64,000 nucleotides of DNA from Deltaproteobacteria bacterium. Lineage in GTDB: Bacteria > Desulfobacterota > Binatia > UBA9968. The position numbers and the translations under genes are program-made. Under the pieces are notes generated by a model. It was not told the origin of the DNA and ran no database searches. It saw only the letters and a list, made by a program, of their open reading frames with translations. Location of the stretch: assembly GCA_016874755.1 (NCBI GenBank), contig VGTH01000006.1, positions 62,001-126,000 on the forward strand, in the 5' to 3' direction. Positions 16,350 through 25,537 of the stretch are shown piece by piece (position 1 is the stretch's first letter; every line of letters starts with the position of its first letter).

Positions 16350-16875
16350 ATGTCGAGCCCTGATTTTGCCAACGCAAAAATCATCGACGCCGACGGCCAT
16401 GTGCTGGATCGCGAGGCCGAACTGCACAAATTTCTTTTCCGCCATACCGTTGGACGGCGCTTTGAAACTTTGCTAGATTGCGTTGCGCTGATCTACGGCG
16501 GTATTCCGGAACAGTTTCCGCGCCTGCGCGTTGTCTTCCTCGAATGCGGCTGCGGCTGGGTGCCCTACTGGATGGACCGCATGGACGAAGAATGGGAGAA
16601 GCGCCGGAGCGAAGCGCCGCTGTTAAAAATGCGACCCAGCGACTATATGAAAAAGGGCAATTGGTTTTACGCGGCGGAGCCCGAGGAAAGCACTTTGCCG
16701 TTTTGCTTGGACAAAGTTGGCGAGGATACGATTTTATTCGCCTCCGACTATCCGCACTGGGACGGCAGCTTTCCTTCATATGACGTCGACGGTAGAGGGG
16801 CGCAGCGATATCACGGCGGCGCAAAAAGCAAAGAGCATGCGAGATAACGCCATCAAGCTTTATGGTTGGCATTAG
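16350..16875 (+). pseudogene. Amidohydrolase-2 family remnant (internal deletion plus frameshift)
   Basis: The N-terminus (AKIIDADGHVLDRE) and C-terminus (ECGCGWVPYWMDRMDEEWE, FASDYPHWDGSFP) match the intact amidohydrolase at 57960-59042. The middle of the barrel, roughly 200 residues including the metal-binding His region, is missing. Near 16796 (a GGGG run) the frame shifts: the other frame continues DITAAQKAKSMRDNAIKLYG to a TAG at 16873-16875, the expected family end. The gene is therefore doubly broken. It sits 14 bases upstream of tctB and may have been the original first gene of that operon. Confidence 0.85.
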
Positions 16876-16889
16876 CAAGGAGTAGATAG

Positions 16890-17384
16890 GTGAAACTTAG
16901 ACCCGCAGCGCTGTTTAGCCTTGTCGCACTGATTTTCTTTTGCGTGTTCGTTTACAACGCTCAGGAGTGGCGCTTGCAAGCGAGACTGTATCCCTGGGCG
17001 ATCGGTATCCCGATGCTGATCCTCGCCGTCATCCAATTCGTCATGGATTTGAAAGGTGTCAAAGCCAAAGAGGCCGCCGACGCGCCGATGGACTTTCAGT
17101 TCTCCGGGCAGAAAGAGCTGCCGCCTGACGTTGTGCGTAAACGAACCATCACGATGTTTGCATGGATGTTTGGCTTTTTTGCCATGATTTATTTTCTCGG
17201 CTACGTGATCGCTATTCCGTTAATGATTTTCACTTATCTAAAGTTTCAGTCCAACGAGAACTGGGTGTTATCGACCACTTTGACCGTTGTCGCTTTCATC
17301 TTCTTTTACAGCCTCTTCGTCAAGCTGCTTAATCTGCCCTTCCCCGACGGCATGATCCAGACCTGGCTTGGCATCGGCGCGTAG
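16890..17384 (+). CDS. tctB: Tripartite tricarboxylate transporter small membrane subunit TctB
   Basis: A 164-residue integral membrane protein with hydrophobic segments at about 6-22, 34-52, 88-118 and 127-147, matching the TctB family layout. The loop at about 55-85 is charged and probably cytoplasmic. The GTG start at 16890 follows AAGGAG. TctB pairs with the large subunit TctA to form the secondary transporter fed by TctC binding proteins. Here ten tctC-type genes separate tctB from tctA (29163), which is far from the usual compact three-gene order. Co-transcription through the array is inferred from common strand and short spacings. Confidence 0.9.
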   Translation: MKLRPAALFSLVALIFFCVFVYNAQEWRLQARLYPWAIGIPMLILAVIQFVMDLKGVKAKEAADAPMDFQFSGQKELPPDVVRKRTITMFAWMFGFFAMIYFLGYVIAIPLMIFTYLKFQSNENWVLSTTLTVVAFIFFYSLFVKLLNLPFPDGMIQTWLGIGA

Positions 17385-17488
17385 TAAGCGCCGATGGCCA
17401 AGCAGCTGCTTGATCGATTTCCATCATTCCCGCTTGTCTAAAGAGTTTGAAAGTTTAAAGTGACCCTACCGAGGGGGAGGTGTCTTCG

Positions 17489-18553
17489 ATGCATCGGTCT
17501 CGAAATTTCATATATCGCGCCGGCTGGCTCGCCGTTGCGTGTTTGACGCTTGCTCTCGGCATCGCACCCTCGCTGCATGCCCAGACCGACGCCTATTACG
17601 CCGGCAAAACCGTACGCATCGTCACCGGCTTCACACCGGGCGGCTTTTACGACCGCTGGGCGCGGCTGCTGTCGCGCTACATGCCCAAGTATATCCCCGG
17701 CAATCCTAACTTCGTCGTGCAAAACATGCCGGGCGCTAGCTCGGTGATCGCCGCCAATTACGTCTACAACATCGCCAAACCGGATGGGTTGACACTCCTG
17801 GTACCCATTAACAGCCTCTATTTGGATCAGTTAACCGGCAGGCCTGAGGTAAAATTCGACGTGCGCAAGTTCGAGTTCATTGGCACCCAGGAAAAAGCGC
17901 CGGTCATGCTCTATTTCCGCGCTGATACGCCCTTCAGAAGCGTCGACGATATCATCAAAGCCAAGGAGCCGCCCAAGTGTGGATCCACCGGCACGGCCAG
18001 CACCGGCTACCTGCTGGCGCAAATTATGGACGAGGCATTCAAAGCGCGGATGCACACGGTTACCGGTTACCAGGGCGGCACCGAGGTCGATATCGCCGTG
18101 GAGCGCGGCGAGATCGTCTGCCGTGGCATGGACATAGCCCCCCACTTTGGCCGGGAGCCCTTCGACACCTGGCACAAGAAAGGCTTTGACCGGCACATCA
18201 TTCAAAGCGGCACCAAGCGCGACCCGCGCATGAGCGATGTCCCGACCCTAACCGAAGTGATGGACCAGTATAAGACGCCCGAAGTCGTGCGCCGTACGGC
18301 GCGCATCATCTTGGCTAGTGGCGAATTCGGCCGGCCCATGGTCATGGGACCGGGCAACAAGCCCGAGCATCTAAAGCTCATGCGCGATGCTTATGCGCGT
18401 GCCATGCGCGACCCAGGGCTCATCGAGGAAGCTAGAAAAGGCCAAATGGATATGGAGTACACTTCTGGCGAAGAGCTCAATAGTCTGCTGAGGGAACTAA
18501 TGGGCCAGCCGCGCGATGTTAATGAACGGGTGAAAAAGATTTTGACGCAGTGA
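17489..18553 (+). CDS. TctC-type binding protein, array member 1 (FYDRW subgroup)
   Basis: A 354-residue secreted binding protein. ATG 17489 is nine bases after GGGGGAGG. The signal peptide ends near SLHAQ. The ligand loop reads FTPGGFYDRWARLL, followed by NFVVQNMPGAS. The array-specific cysteines are in PPKCGSTGT and EIVCRGM, and I see no other Cys in the mature protein. The second domain has REPFDTWHKKGFDRH and KRDPRMSDVPT. It is the first of ten consecutive tctC genes after tctB. The closest array relatives are members 2 and 3. Confidence 0.9.
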   Translation: MHRSRNFIYRAGWLAVACLTLALGIAPSLHAQTDAYYAGKTVRIVTGFTPGGFYDRWARLLSRYMPKYIPGNPNFVVQNMPGASSVIAANYVYNIAKPDGLTLLVPINSLYLDQLTGRPEVKFDVRKFEFIGTQEKAPVMLYFRADTPFRSVDDIIKAKEPPKCGSTGTASTGYLLAQIMDEAFKARMHTVTGYQGGTEVDIAVERGEIVCRGMDIAPHFGREPFDTWHKKGFDRHIIQSGTKRDPRMSDVPTLTEVMDQYKTPEVVRRTARIILASGEFGRPMVMGPGNKPEHLKLMRDAYARAMRDPGLIEEARKGQMDMEYTSGEELNSLLRELMGQPRDVNERVKKILTQ

Positions 18554-18565
18554 GGAGATCTGGGA

Positions 18566-19846
18566 ATGAAATTTCCGTTCAACCGTTCAACTGTTCAACC
18601 GTTCAACGTCTTCACACTCGCTCCACTGTTAGCCCTGAACCGACAAAAGTTTGCATCCATAGTGAACGCAGCGATTTCCGACTTCCTCGCCCTCTGGGAG
18701 AGGATAGAGGTGAGGGCACGCTGTGGCACGATCCTGTCGCGCTTCGAAACAGCCCTCACCCTAACCCTCTCCCAAGGGGCGAGGGAACTCGGCCGTTGCG
18801 CCTTAAGCCAAATTATCGTCGGATTGGGGTTAGCTCTCGCGCTTTTGAATCCTTGGCACCTTGAATCGGCGTCGGCCCAGCAGACGCCATTCTACCAAGG
18901 GAAAACCGTCCGCATCGTCGTCGGCTTGACGCCCGGCGGTTTCTACGACCGTTGGGCGCGGCTGCTCGCGCGGTTCATGCCGCTTTACATTCCCGGCCAC
19001 CCGAACTTCATCGTGCAAAACATGCCGGGCGCCGGCTCGATGATCGCCATGAACCATGTCTACGGCGTCGCCAAACACGACGGCCTCACCTTGGTCATGC
19101 CTAACTACGGCGTCTACCTCGATCAGCTCGCTGGCCGCACAGAAGTCCAGTTCGACGTGACGAAAATGCACTTCATCGGCTCGCCGGAGAAAAGCGACAT
19201 CGTGCTTTACGCCCGCGCCGACGCGCCGTTCAAGACGATTCAAGACATGCGTAAGCTCGCCGAGCCGCCCAAGTGCGGCGCCTCCGGCACCGCCAGCGCC
19301 GACTACCTGATTGCCAAAGTTCTGGAAGACACCCTCGGCGTTAAGATCAACTCCATCCTGGGCTACGCCGGTGGCAACGAGATCGATATCGCCGTCGAAA
19401 AGGGCGAAGTCCAATGCCGCGGCATGACCATCGCACCCCATTTTGGCCGTGAACCGTTCGATAGCTGGCACAAGAAAGGTTTCGACCGCCATATCTTGCA
19501 GACCGCCGAAAAGCGCGACCCGCGCCTGGCTGACGTGCCGACCATCTATGAGATCTTCGACGCCGAGAAAACACCGGAGGAGAGCCGCCGCGTCGCCGAT
19601 GTCATCCTGCGCGGCGGCGACTTTGGCCGGCCGATGCTGGTCGCGCCGGGCGTTCCGGCCGATCGAGTGAAGATGCTCCGCGAGGCCTACGTCAAAGCTA
19701 TCAGCAACCATGAGCTTTTGGCGGAGGCTAAAAAGTCGCGCATGGATGTCGAGCCGGTGAGAGGTGAGGATTTGGATGCGCTGGCGAAACGAGTGCTCAA
19801 CCAGCCGCCGGCGGTGATTAAGCGGGTGAGAAAGATTCTTGAATGA
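18566..19846 (+). CDS. TctC-type binding protein, array member 2, with repeat insertion in its 5' end
   Basis: A TctC-type protein of the FYDRW subgroup (LTPGGFYDRWARLLARFM; Cys in PPKCGASGT and EVQCRGM). The frame is 426 residues, about 75 longer than its relatives, all at the N-terminus. A good GAGGAG site precedes ATG 18566. The first codons contain ttcaaccgttcaactgttcaac repeats, and an inverted pair of CCCTCACCC repeats (18685-18786) is read in frame before the hydrophobic signal segment IIVGLGLALALLNPWHL. The insertion pushes the signal sequence about 85 residues inwards, so either initiation is internal or secretion is impaired. Confidence 0.82.
   Translation: MKFPFNRSTVQPFNVFTLAPLLALNRQKFASIVNAAISDFLALWERIEVRARCGTILSRFETALTLTLSQGARELGRCALSQIIVGLGLALALLNPWHLESASAQQTPFYQGKTVRIVVGLTPGGFYDRWARLLARFMPLYIPGHPNFIVQNMPGAGSMIAMNHVYGVAKHDGLTLVMPNYGVYLDQLAGRTEVQFDVTKMHFIGSPEKSDIVLYARADAPFKTIQDMRKLAEPPKCGASGTASADYLIAKVLEDTLGVKINSILGYAGGNEIDIAVEKGEVQCRGMTIAPHFGREPFDSWHKKGFDRHILQTAEKRDPRLADVPTIYEIFDAEKTPEESRRVADVILRGGDFGRPMLVAPGVPADRVKMLREAYVKAISNHELLAEAKKSRMDVEPVRGEDLDALAKRVLNQPPAVIKRVRKILE
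18685..18786. repeat. Inverted pair of CCCTCACCC/AGAGGG repeats inside a coding region
   Basis: Left copy 18685-18719 (core cctctgggagaggatagagg) and right copy 18753-18786 (core ccctaaccctctcccaaggg) face each other across 33 bases. They are the same family as the repeats bounding the DUF559 cassette at 11418-11833, but with no gene between. The whole unit is translated in frame at the 5' end of the tctC gene. Confidence 0.8.
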
Positions 19847-19890
19847 AGGTTTTCGGGTTCTAAAATGGACGATGTACCGAAGAGCCATCC

Positions 19891-19985
19891 GGAGTCCTTC
19901 GACGAAGCTCAGGACGAACGGAATCGGAGTTGAACTCGTTTGTGAAAAAATCCGTTCATGCTGAGCCTGTCGAAGCATTCTTCGG
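19891..19985. repeat. ~95-bp inverted repeat, CTTCGACxxGCTCAGGACGAACGG family
   Basis: Arms ccttcgacgaagctcaggac and gctgagcctgtcgaagcatt flank an internal ttgaactcgtttgtg segment. Other copies lie at 16220-16330 and 36031-36118. It occupies the gap between array members 2 and 3 and would form a long hairpin in the transcript. Confidence 0.8.
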
Positions 19986-20015
19986 TTTTTCCGTAGAATC
20001 TGCCAAGGAGTTCCG

Positions 20016-21047
20016 ATGAGAGTTGCGATTCTAGCCATCACCCTGTTGCTCTTAGGTGCAGCAAAGCTTCCCGCCCAGACCCCCTACTACCAAGGCAAAC
20101 AAGTTAGGATCGTCGTCGGCTTTACCAGCGGCGGTTTTTACGACCGTTGGGCGCGGCTGCTCGCGCGCTACATGCCCAAGTATATCCCAGGCAACCCTGC
20201 GTTCATTGTTCAGAACATGCCCGGTGCAGGTTCGGTGGTGGCAACCAACTACGTCTACAGCGTCGCCAAATCTGACGGGCTGACCATCGCTTTTCCCAGT
20301 AACGCCATCTACCTCGACCAACTGATCGGCCGCGCCGAGGTCAAATACGACGTCAAGAAATTCGCCTGGATCGGCTCGCCGGTCACCGAACCGATGATCT
20401 TTTACGTGCGCAGCGACTCACCGTTCAAGACCATTCAGGATGTAAAGGCCGCCAAGGAGCCCGCCAAATGCGGCGCCACCGGCACGGTGAGCAGCGACTA
20501 TATACTCGGTCGGCTTTTGGAAGAGACGCTGCCGCCGACCAAGATCAACACCATTCTGGGCTATCCGGGCGGCGCAGAGATCGACATCGCGGTGGAAAAA
20601 GGCGAAGTCCAGTGCCGCGGCATGACCGCTTCGCCGTTCTTCGGCCGCGAGCCGTTTCTCTCCTGGCAGAAAAAGAATTTCGTTCGGGTGCTGTTTTTCA
20701 CCGGCAACAAGCGCGACAAGCGGCTGCCCGACGTGCCGACGCTGTATGAAATCTTCGACAAAGAAAAAGTCTCCGAAGACCGGCGCCGGGTCGCCGAAGT
20801 GATTCTTGCCGCCGAAGAGTTTGGCCGGCCCATCGTCGCCGGCCCTGGCACCAACCCCGCCCATGTCCAAGCGCTGCGCCAGGCCTTCGAACAGTCGATG
20901 AAGGACCCCGAGCTGCTGGACGAAGCGAAGAAGCAGAGAATGGATGTCGATCCCGAGAGCGGCGAGAATCTGGAGAAGCTGGTCACCAAGACGATGAATC
21001 AGCCGGCGGATGTCGTCGCCCGGGTCAAGAAGCTTTTGGGAAATTAG
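20016..21047 (+). CDS. TctC-type binding protein, array member 3 (FYDRW subgroup)
   Basis: 343 residues with a short signal peptide (MRVAILAITLLLLGAAKLPAQ). AAGGAG precedes ATG 20016. The ligand loop is FTSGGFYDRWARLLARYM, then FIVQNMPGAGS; the array cysteines are in PAKCGATGT and EVQCRGM. The second domain has REPFLSWQKKNFVRV. The relative with the closest loop pattern is member 2. A palindromic repeat precedes it, and member 4 starts 65 bases after its stop. Confidence 0.9.
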   Translation: MRVAILAITLLLLGAAKLPAQTPYYQGKQVRIVVGFTSGGFYDRWARLLARYMPKYIPGNPAFIVQNMPGAGSVVATNYVYSVAKSDGLTIAFPSNAIYLDQLIGRAEVKYDVKKFAWIGSPVTEPMIFYVRSDSPFKTIQDVKAAKEPAKCGATGTVSSDYILGRLLEETLPPTKINTILGYPGGAEIDIAVEKGEVQCRGMTASPFFGREPFLSWQKKNFVRVLFFTGNKRDKRLPDVPTLYEIFDKEKVSEDRRRVAEVILAAEEFGRPIVAGPGTNPAHVQALRQAFEQSMKDPELLDEAKKQRMDVDPESGENLEKLVTKTMNQPADVVARVKKLLGN

Positions 21048-21112
21048 TTGACTAGGACTTTGGTTGTGGCAGAGTTGTCGCGTCGAACCGACCTTTTACT
21101 GGAGGTTATGTA

Positions 21113-22150
21113 ATGAAACGAATGGCACGGTTGATCGCTTTGGCGGTCTTGTTCGTTGCGGCGTCTCGGGTTCATGCACAGGAACCTTTTTACAAGGGCA
21201 AAACCATAACGATCATTGTCGGCACCAAGGCCGGCGATGTCTACGATCTCTATCCGCGCCTGGTCGCCGAGTACTGGCCCAAGTACATCCCCGGCAATCC
21301 CAACTTCATCATCCAGAACGTCGCCGGCGCGGCGTCGCTGATTGCCGCCAACCAGGTCTACAACAACACCAAAAACGATGGCCTGACCCTCGGCGCCATC
21401 TATCCAGCGCTCTATTTCGACCAGCTCATGAAAAAGCCGGAAGTGAAATACGATGTGTCCAAACAGCCCTGGATCGGCAGCACGGTGACCTCGAACCATC
21501 TCATGTACATGCGCGCCGATACACCCTACAAAACCACCGACGATGTGCGCGCCGCCAAGACCGCGCCCAAGTGCGGCGCCAGCGGTGTGGCTTCCACCGG
21601 CTACTACATGCCCAAGCTGATGGAGGAAGTGCTCGGCACCAAGTTCGATATCGTCTCGGGTTACCAGGCCGGACAGGATATAGATCTCGCCGTGGAGCGC
21701 GGCGAAATCCAATGCCGGGCATTTACGATTACCGCCTTCCATGCCCGCGAACCATTCATCTCGTGGCGCAAGCGCAACTTCGTCAACGTGATCATTCAAA
21801 CCGGCACCAAGCGCGATCCGCGCCTCAAAGATACGCCGACGATCTATGAGCTCATGGACAAATACAAAACCACGGACGCCGGCAGAAGGCTCGCCAAGGT
21901 GATCTTGGCCTCCGGCGATTTCGGCCGTCCCATCGTCGCCGCGCCGGGCATCCCCGCCGACCGCTTGAAAATTCTGCGCGACTCCTTCAAGCAAGTATTG
22001 ACGGACCCTGCGTTCTTGGCGGAAGCGGAGAAGCGCAAGCTGGAGATCGACCCGACCTGGTATGATGAAATGGAGCAGTTGGCAAAAGACGTGATGGCCA
22101 CGCCGGCGGACGTGGTGGGGCGGATGAAGAAGCTATTGGGAGACGGTTAA
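21113..22150 (+). CDS. TctC-type binding protein, array member 4 (VYDLY subgroup)
   Basis: 345 residues. GGAGG precedes ATG 21113 and the signal peptide ends near SRVHAQ. The ligand loop differs from members 1-3: GTKAGDVYDLYPRLVAEYW. VQN-type loop: FIIQNVAGAAS (Val replaces Met-Pro). Cysteines are in APKCGASGV and EIQCRAF; REPFISWRKRNFVNV follows. It pairs with member 5, which has the same AGDVYDLYPRL loop, suggesting a local duplication. Confidence 0.9.
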   Translation: MKRMARLIALAVLFVAASRVHAQEPFYKGKTITIIVGTKAGDVYDLYPRLVAEYWPKYIPGNPNFIIQNVAGAASLIAANQVYNNTKNDGLTLGAIYPALYFDQLMKKPEVKYDVSKQPWIGSTVTSNHLMYMRADTPYKTTDDVRAAKTAPKCGASGVASTGYYMPKLMEEVLGTKFDIVSGYQAGQDIDLAVERGEIQCRAFTITAFHAREPFISWRKRNFVNVIIQTGTKRDPRLKDTPTIYELMDKYKTTDAGRRLAKVILASGDFGRPIVAAPGIPADRLKILRDSFKQVLTDPAFLAEAEKRKLEIDPTWYDEMEQLAKDVMATPADVVGRMKKLLGDG

Positions 22151-22178
22151 ATTGACCACAGTAAGGAGAATCGTTGCC

Positions 22179-23210
22179 GTGAAAAAATTATTTTTTTTGT
22201 CAATGCTTTCGATCCTGTGCGTCGGCTCGCTGGCCCAAGCCCAGACGCCTTTTTACCAAGGCAAGAACGTCACCATCATTGTCGCTGCTAAAGCTGGCGA
22301 TGTGTATGACTTATATCCGCGACTCCTCGCCGAGTATCTGCCCAAACACATGCCGGGCGCGCCGAACATCATCGTTCAGAACGTCGCGGGGGCGGCGGGC
22401 TTGATCGGCACCAATCAGTTTTACAACACTGCGAAGCCGGACGGTCTGACTTTCGCGGCAACCTATCCGGCGCTTTTTTTCGAGCAGCTGGTGGGGCGGC
22501 CGGAAGTCAAGTTCGACTGGAGCAAGTTCATCTGGATCGGCAGCCCCGTGAGCTCGGCGAGCCTCATGTATATGCGCGCCGACACGCCCTACAAGTCGGT
22601 AGAAGACATTCGCACTGCGTCCTCGCCGCCTAAATGCGGCGCCACGGGCGTTACATCGTCGGCCTACTACATGCCCAAGCTCATGGAAGAGGCGTTCGGC
22701 ACCAAGTTCGACATTGTCTCGGGATATGTCTCGGGCTCCGACATTGATCTCGCCGTCGAGCGCGGCGAGGTGCAGTGCCGGGCGTTTACGATCAACGCGT
22801 TTTTCGCCCGCGAGCCCTTCATTACCTGGCGTAAGAAAAACTTCGTCAACGTCTTGTATCAGACCGGCAGCAAGCGCGATGAACGGTTGAAGAACGTACC
22901 GCTTTTCAACGAGCTGATGGATCGCTACAAGACGCCGGAAGCGACGCGCCGATTCGCGAGAACGGTTCTAGCCTCCGATGAGTTTGGCCGGCCGCTGGTC
23001 TTTCCACCAGGCGTGCCGGCCGACCGGGTAAAGATCATGCGTGATGCCTTCAACAAGACCGTCGCCGATCCTGAGTTCCTCGCCGAAGCAAAACGGCGCC
23101 GGCTCGACATCGACGCAGAAGCCGGCGCGGAGCTGGACAAGCTAGCCAAAGAAGTCATGGCCACACCGCCGGATATCGTCGAGCGGGTGAAAAAATTGAT
23201 CGGCATGTAG
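22179..23210 (+). CDS. TctC-type binding protein, array member 5 (VYDLY subgroup)
   Basis: 343 residues from GTG 22179, which has AAGGAG ten bases upstream and opens a clean signal peptide (MKKLFFLSMLSILCVGSLAQ). In-frame TTG 22152 is less likely. Ligand loop AAKAGDVYDLYPRLLAEYL; IVQNVAGAAG; cysteines in PPKCGATGV and EVQCRAF; REPFITWRKKNFVNV. It starts 28 bases after the member 4 stop, so coupling or co-transcription is likely. Confidence 0.89.
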   Translation: MKKLFFLSMLSILCVGSLAQAQTPFYQGKNVTIIVAAKAGDVYDLYPRLLAEYLPKHMPGAPNIIVQNVAGAAGLIGTNQFYNTAKPDGLTFAATYPALFFEQLVGRPEVKFDWSKFIWIGSPVSSASLMYMRADTPYKSVEDIRTASSPPKCGATGVTSSAYYMPKLMEEAFGTKFDIVSGYVSGSDIDLAVERGEVQCRAFTINAFFAREPFITWRKKNFVNVLYQTGSKRDERLKNVPLFNELMDRYKTPEATRRFARTVLASDEFGRPLVFPPGVPADRVKIMRDAFNKTVADPEFLAEAKRRRLDIDAEAGAELDKLAKEVMATPPDIVERVKKLIGM

Positions 23211-23265
23211 TTGCATCGTCGACGGATCGTGCTAATGACGCAGACCCCCCTCACGAATTTTCTTA

Positions 23266-23304
23266 TCCCCTCTCCCCTCGCGGGAGAGGGTTAGGGTGAG
23301 GGGA
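23266..23304. repeat. CCCTCTCCC...GGGAGAGGG hairpin repeat
   Basis: Perfect arms cccctctccc / gggagagggt around ctcgc, followed by tagggtgagggg. It is the same family as the DUF559-cassette boundaries. It lies in the 119-bp gap between array members 5 and 6, the longest gap so far in the array, and could act as a partial transcription attenuator. Confidence 0.75.
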
Positions 23305-23329
23305 ACTAACAGCACAGGACCAATTTCCC

Positions 23330-24394
23330 ATGCCGACAAACCACCCAAGAGCGAAGCTAACCGCTTCGCTCTTTTTTTTCGCGGCCCTCTTTCCGATCCG
23401 GTCGGACCTTCAACAGGCGTCGGCCCAGACGCCCTTCTATCAGGGTAAGACCATCACCATCGTTGTCGGCTCCTCCACCGGCGGCGGCTACGATCTCTGG
23501 GCACGGGTGCTGGCGCGCCATCTCGGCAAGCATATTGCCGGCAACCCGACCATTCTGGTGCAGAACATGCCGGGCGCGGCCTCCATCGTCGCGGCGAATT
23601 ACATCTACGGCGTCGCCAAGCCTGACGGCCTCACCCTCGGCGCACTTTTGCCGGCGCTCTACTTCGACCAACTGGTCGGGCGCAAGGAAGTCAAATTCGA
23701 CTTCGCCAAGTTCGGCTGGGTCGGCTCGCCGGAACAAAATGCGATCATGCACTACATGCGCGCCGACTCTCCCTACAAATCCATCGACGACATCCGCAAG
23801 GCCAAGGAGCCGCCGCGCTGCGGCAGCTCCGGCACCGGCACCACAGGATTTTACATTCCGCGTTTGCTTGACGCGGTGCTGGGAACCAAACACGTGGTCG
23901 TCAGCGGCTACCAGGGCGGTTCGGAAATCGATCTTGCGGTGGAGCGCGGCGAAGTCCACTGTTGGTCGCCGCTGATTGCGACCTACTTCGGCCGCGAGCC
24001 CTACGTCTCGTGGCACAAAAAAGGTTTCGTTCGCGTGATCATGCAGAGCGGCACCAAACGCGATCCCCGCCTCGGCGATGTGCCGACCATTTGGGAGTTG
24101 ATGGATCAGTTCAAAACCCCCGACGAAGGCAGGAGGCTCACCAAAGTTATCTTCGTCGCTGCCACCCTAGGCCGGCCGATCGCCGTGCCGCCAGGAACGC
24201 CTCCCGATCGTTTGAAGCTCTTGCGCGAGGCCTATCAGAAAACCCTCAAAGACCCCGAGCTGATCGCCGAAACCAAACGGCAGCGCTGGGAGATCGATGC
24301 CGTCACCGGCGAGGAGATGGAAAAGCTCGCCAAGGAAGTGACGTCGCAGCCAAAGGAAGTGATCGAAAAAATGAAGGCGGTGTTGGGAAACTGA
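23330..24394 (+). CDS. TctC-type binding protein, array member 6 (GGYDLW subgroup)
   Basis: 354 residues. The signal segment SLFFFAALFPI ends near QASAQ. Ligand loop GSSTGGGYDLWARVLARHL, then ILVQNMPGAAS. Cysteines are in PPRCGSSGT and EVHCWSP. The CW-SPLIATYF segment differs from the CR-type of the other subgroups and is shared only with member 7. REPYVSWHKKGFVRV and KRDPRLGDVPTIWELMDQ follow. Member 7 starts one base after its stop. Confidence 0.9.
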   Translation: MPTNHPRAKLTASLFFFAALFPIRSDLQQASAQTPFYQGKTITIVVGSSTGGGYDLWARVLARHLGKHIAGNPTILVQNMPGAASIVAANYIYGVAKPDGLTLGALLPALYFDQLVGRKEVKFDFAKFGWVGSPEQNAIMHYMRADSPYKSIDDIRKAKEPPRCGSSGTGTTGFYIPRLLDAVLGTKHVVVSGYQGGSEIDLAVERGEVHCWSPLIATYFGREPYVSWHKKGFVRVIMQSGTKRDPRLGDVPTIWELMDQFKTPDEGRRLTKVIFVAATLGRPIAVPPGTPPDRLKLLREAYQKTLKDPELIAETKRQRWEIDAVTGEEMEKLAKEVTSQPKEVIEKMKAVLGN

Positions 24395-24395
24395 G

Positions 24396-25493
24396 ATGAA
24401 TTTTGGATTATCTGCCAAGGTCCCTGCAATCCGATACCGCGTTGGTAAATTCGTACTTTTGCTCGTGGTGCTTGGCTTTGAACTGTTGAACCCGTTAGAC
24501 CTTGAACGGGCGGCGGCGCAGGCGCCGCCCTTCTATCAAGGCAAAACCATCACCATGGTCGTCGCCTCCACGACCGGCGGCGGCTACGATCTTTGGGCCA
24601 GGCTCGCGGGACGCTACATGGTCAAGTACATCCCCGGCAATCCGACCATTGTTACGCAAAATATGCCGGGCGCCGGGAATATCATCGGCGCCAATTATGT
24701 CTACGGCGTCGCCAAGCCTGACGGTCTGACGTTGGCTGCAGTGAATCCGGCGCTTTACTTCGATCAATTGGTCGGGCGTTCGGAAGTCAAATTCGACTGG
24801 GCCAAGTTCAACTGGATCGGTTCGCCGGAGAAAAACGACGTGGTCTCCTACATGCGCGCCGATCAGCCAATCAAATCGATGGACGACTGGCGCGCCGCAA
24901 AAGCGGCGCCCAAATGCGGCAGCACCGGCACTGGCAGCACCGGTCATTACATTCCGCGTTTGCTCGAAGAAACTTTGGGCATCAAAACCCAGATCGTCGC
25001 CGGCTACCCCGGTGCGGGAGATATCGAGCTCGCCATCGAGCGCGGCGAAGTCTTTTGCTGGTCGCCGCTGTTGGCCACGTACTTCGGCCGCGAGCCCTAC
25101 CGGCGCTGGCACAAATCGGGTTACGTCCGCGTCCTGGTGCAGACTGGCGCCAAGCGCGATGCGCGTTTAAAAGACTCACCGACGCTAAATGAGCTGATGC
25201 AGCAGCACAAGACTACTGAATCCGGCCGCCGCATCGCCAAAGTGATTTTAACTGCGGCAACGTTGGGCCGCCCCATCGGGGTAGCCCCCGGCGTGCCGGC
25301 GGATCGCGTAAAGATCCTGCGCGATGCCTATGCCAAAGCGCTTGCGGACCCCGAGCTCATCGCCGAAGCGACCAAACAAAATTGGGAGATCGACGCAACC
25401 AAAGGCGATGAGCTGCAAACGTTGTCGAAAGAAGTGATGAACCAACCCAAGGAAGTCATCGAGCGTATGAAGTGGGTGCTGGGACGGGAGTAG
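24396..25493 (+). CDS. TctC-type binding protein, array member 7 (GGYDLW subgroup)
   Basis: 365 residues starting one base after the preceding stop (TGAGATG), so translation is probably coupled. The signal segment VGKFVLLLVVLGFELLNPLD is shared in style with members 2, 9 and 10. Ligand loop ASTTGGGYDLWARLAGRYM; IVTQNMPGAGN; cysteines in APKCGSTGT and EVFCWSP. It is the sister of member 6 by the CWSPL segment. The tail ends KWVLGRE, and a repeat begins right after the stop. Confidence 0.9.
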   Translation: MNFGLSAKVPAIRYRVGKFVLLLVVLGFELLNPLDLERAAAQAPPFYQGKTITMVVASTTGGGYDLWARLAGRYMVKYIPGNPTIVTQNMPGAGNIIGANYVYGVAKPDGLTLAAVNPALYFDQLVGRSEVKFDWAKFNWIGSPEKNDVVSYMRADQPIKSMDDWRAAKAAPKCGSTGTGSTGHYIPRLLEETLGIKTQIVAGYPGAGDIELAIERGEVFCWSPLLATYFGREPYRRWHKSGYVRVLVQTGAKRDARLKDSPTLNELMQQHKTTESGRRIAKVILTAATLGRPIGVAPGVPADRVKILRDAYAKALADPELIAEATKQNWEIDATKGDELQTLSKEVMNQPKEVIERMKWVLGRE

Positions 25494-25537
25494 CTCAATT
25501 TTGGATTTTCGATTTTGGATTGTCGGAGGGCTTGCGC

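Noticed and set aside
18830-20041. 403-codon minus-strand open frame opposite the tctC array
   Set aside because: Antisense shadow of clearly coding plus-strand genes. No family signature, no ribosome site, and similar long antisense frames recur opposite most high-GC genes here (for example 1809-2531, 21044-21994, 56412-57440).
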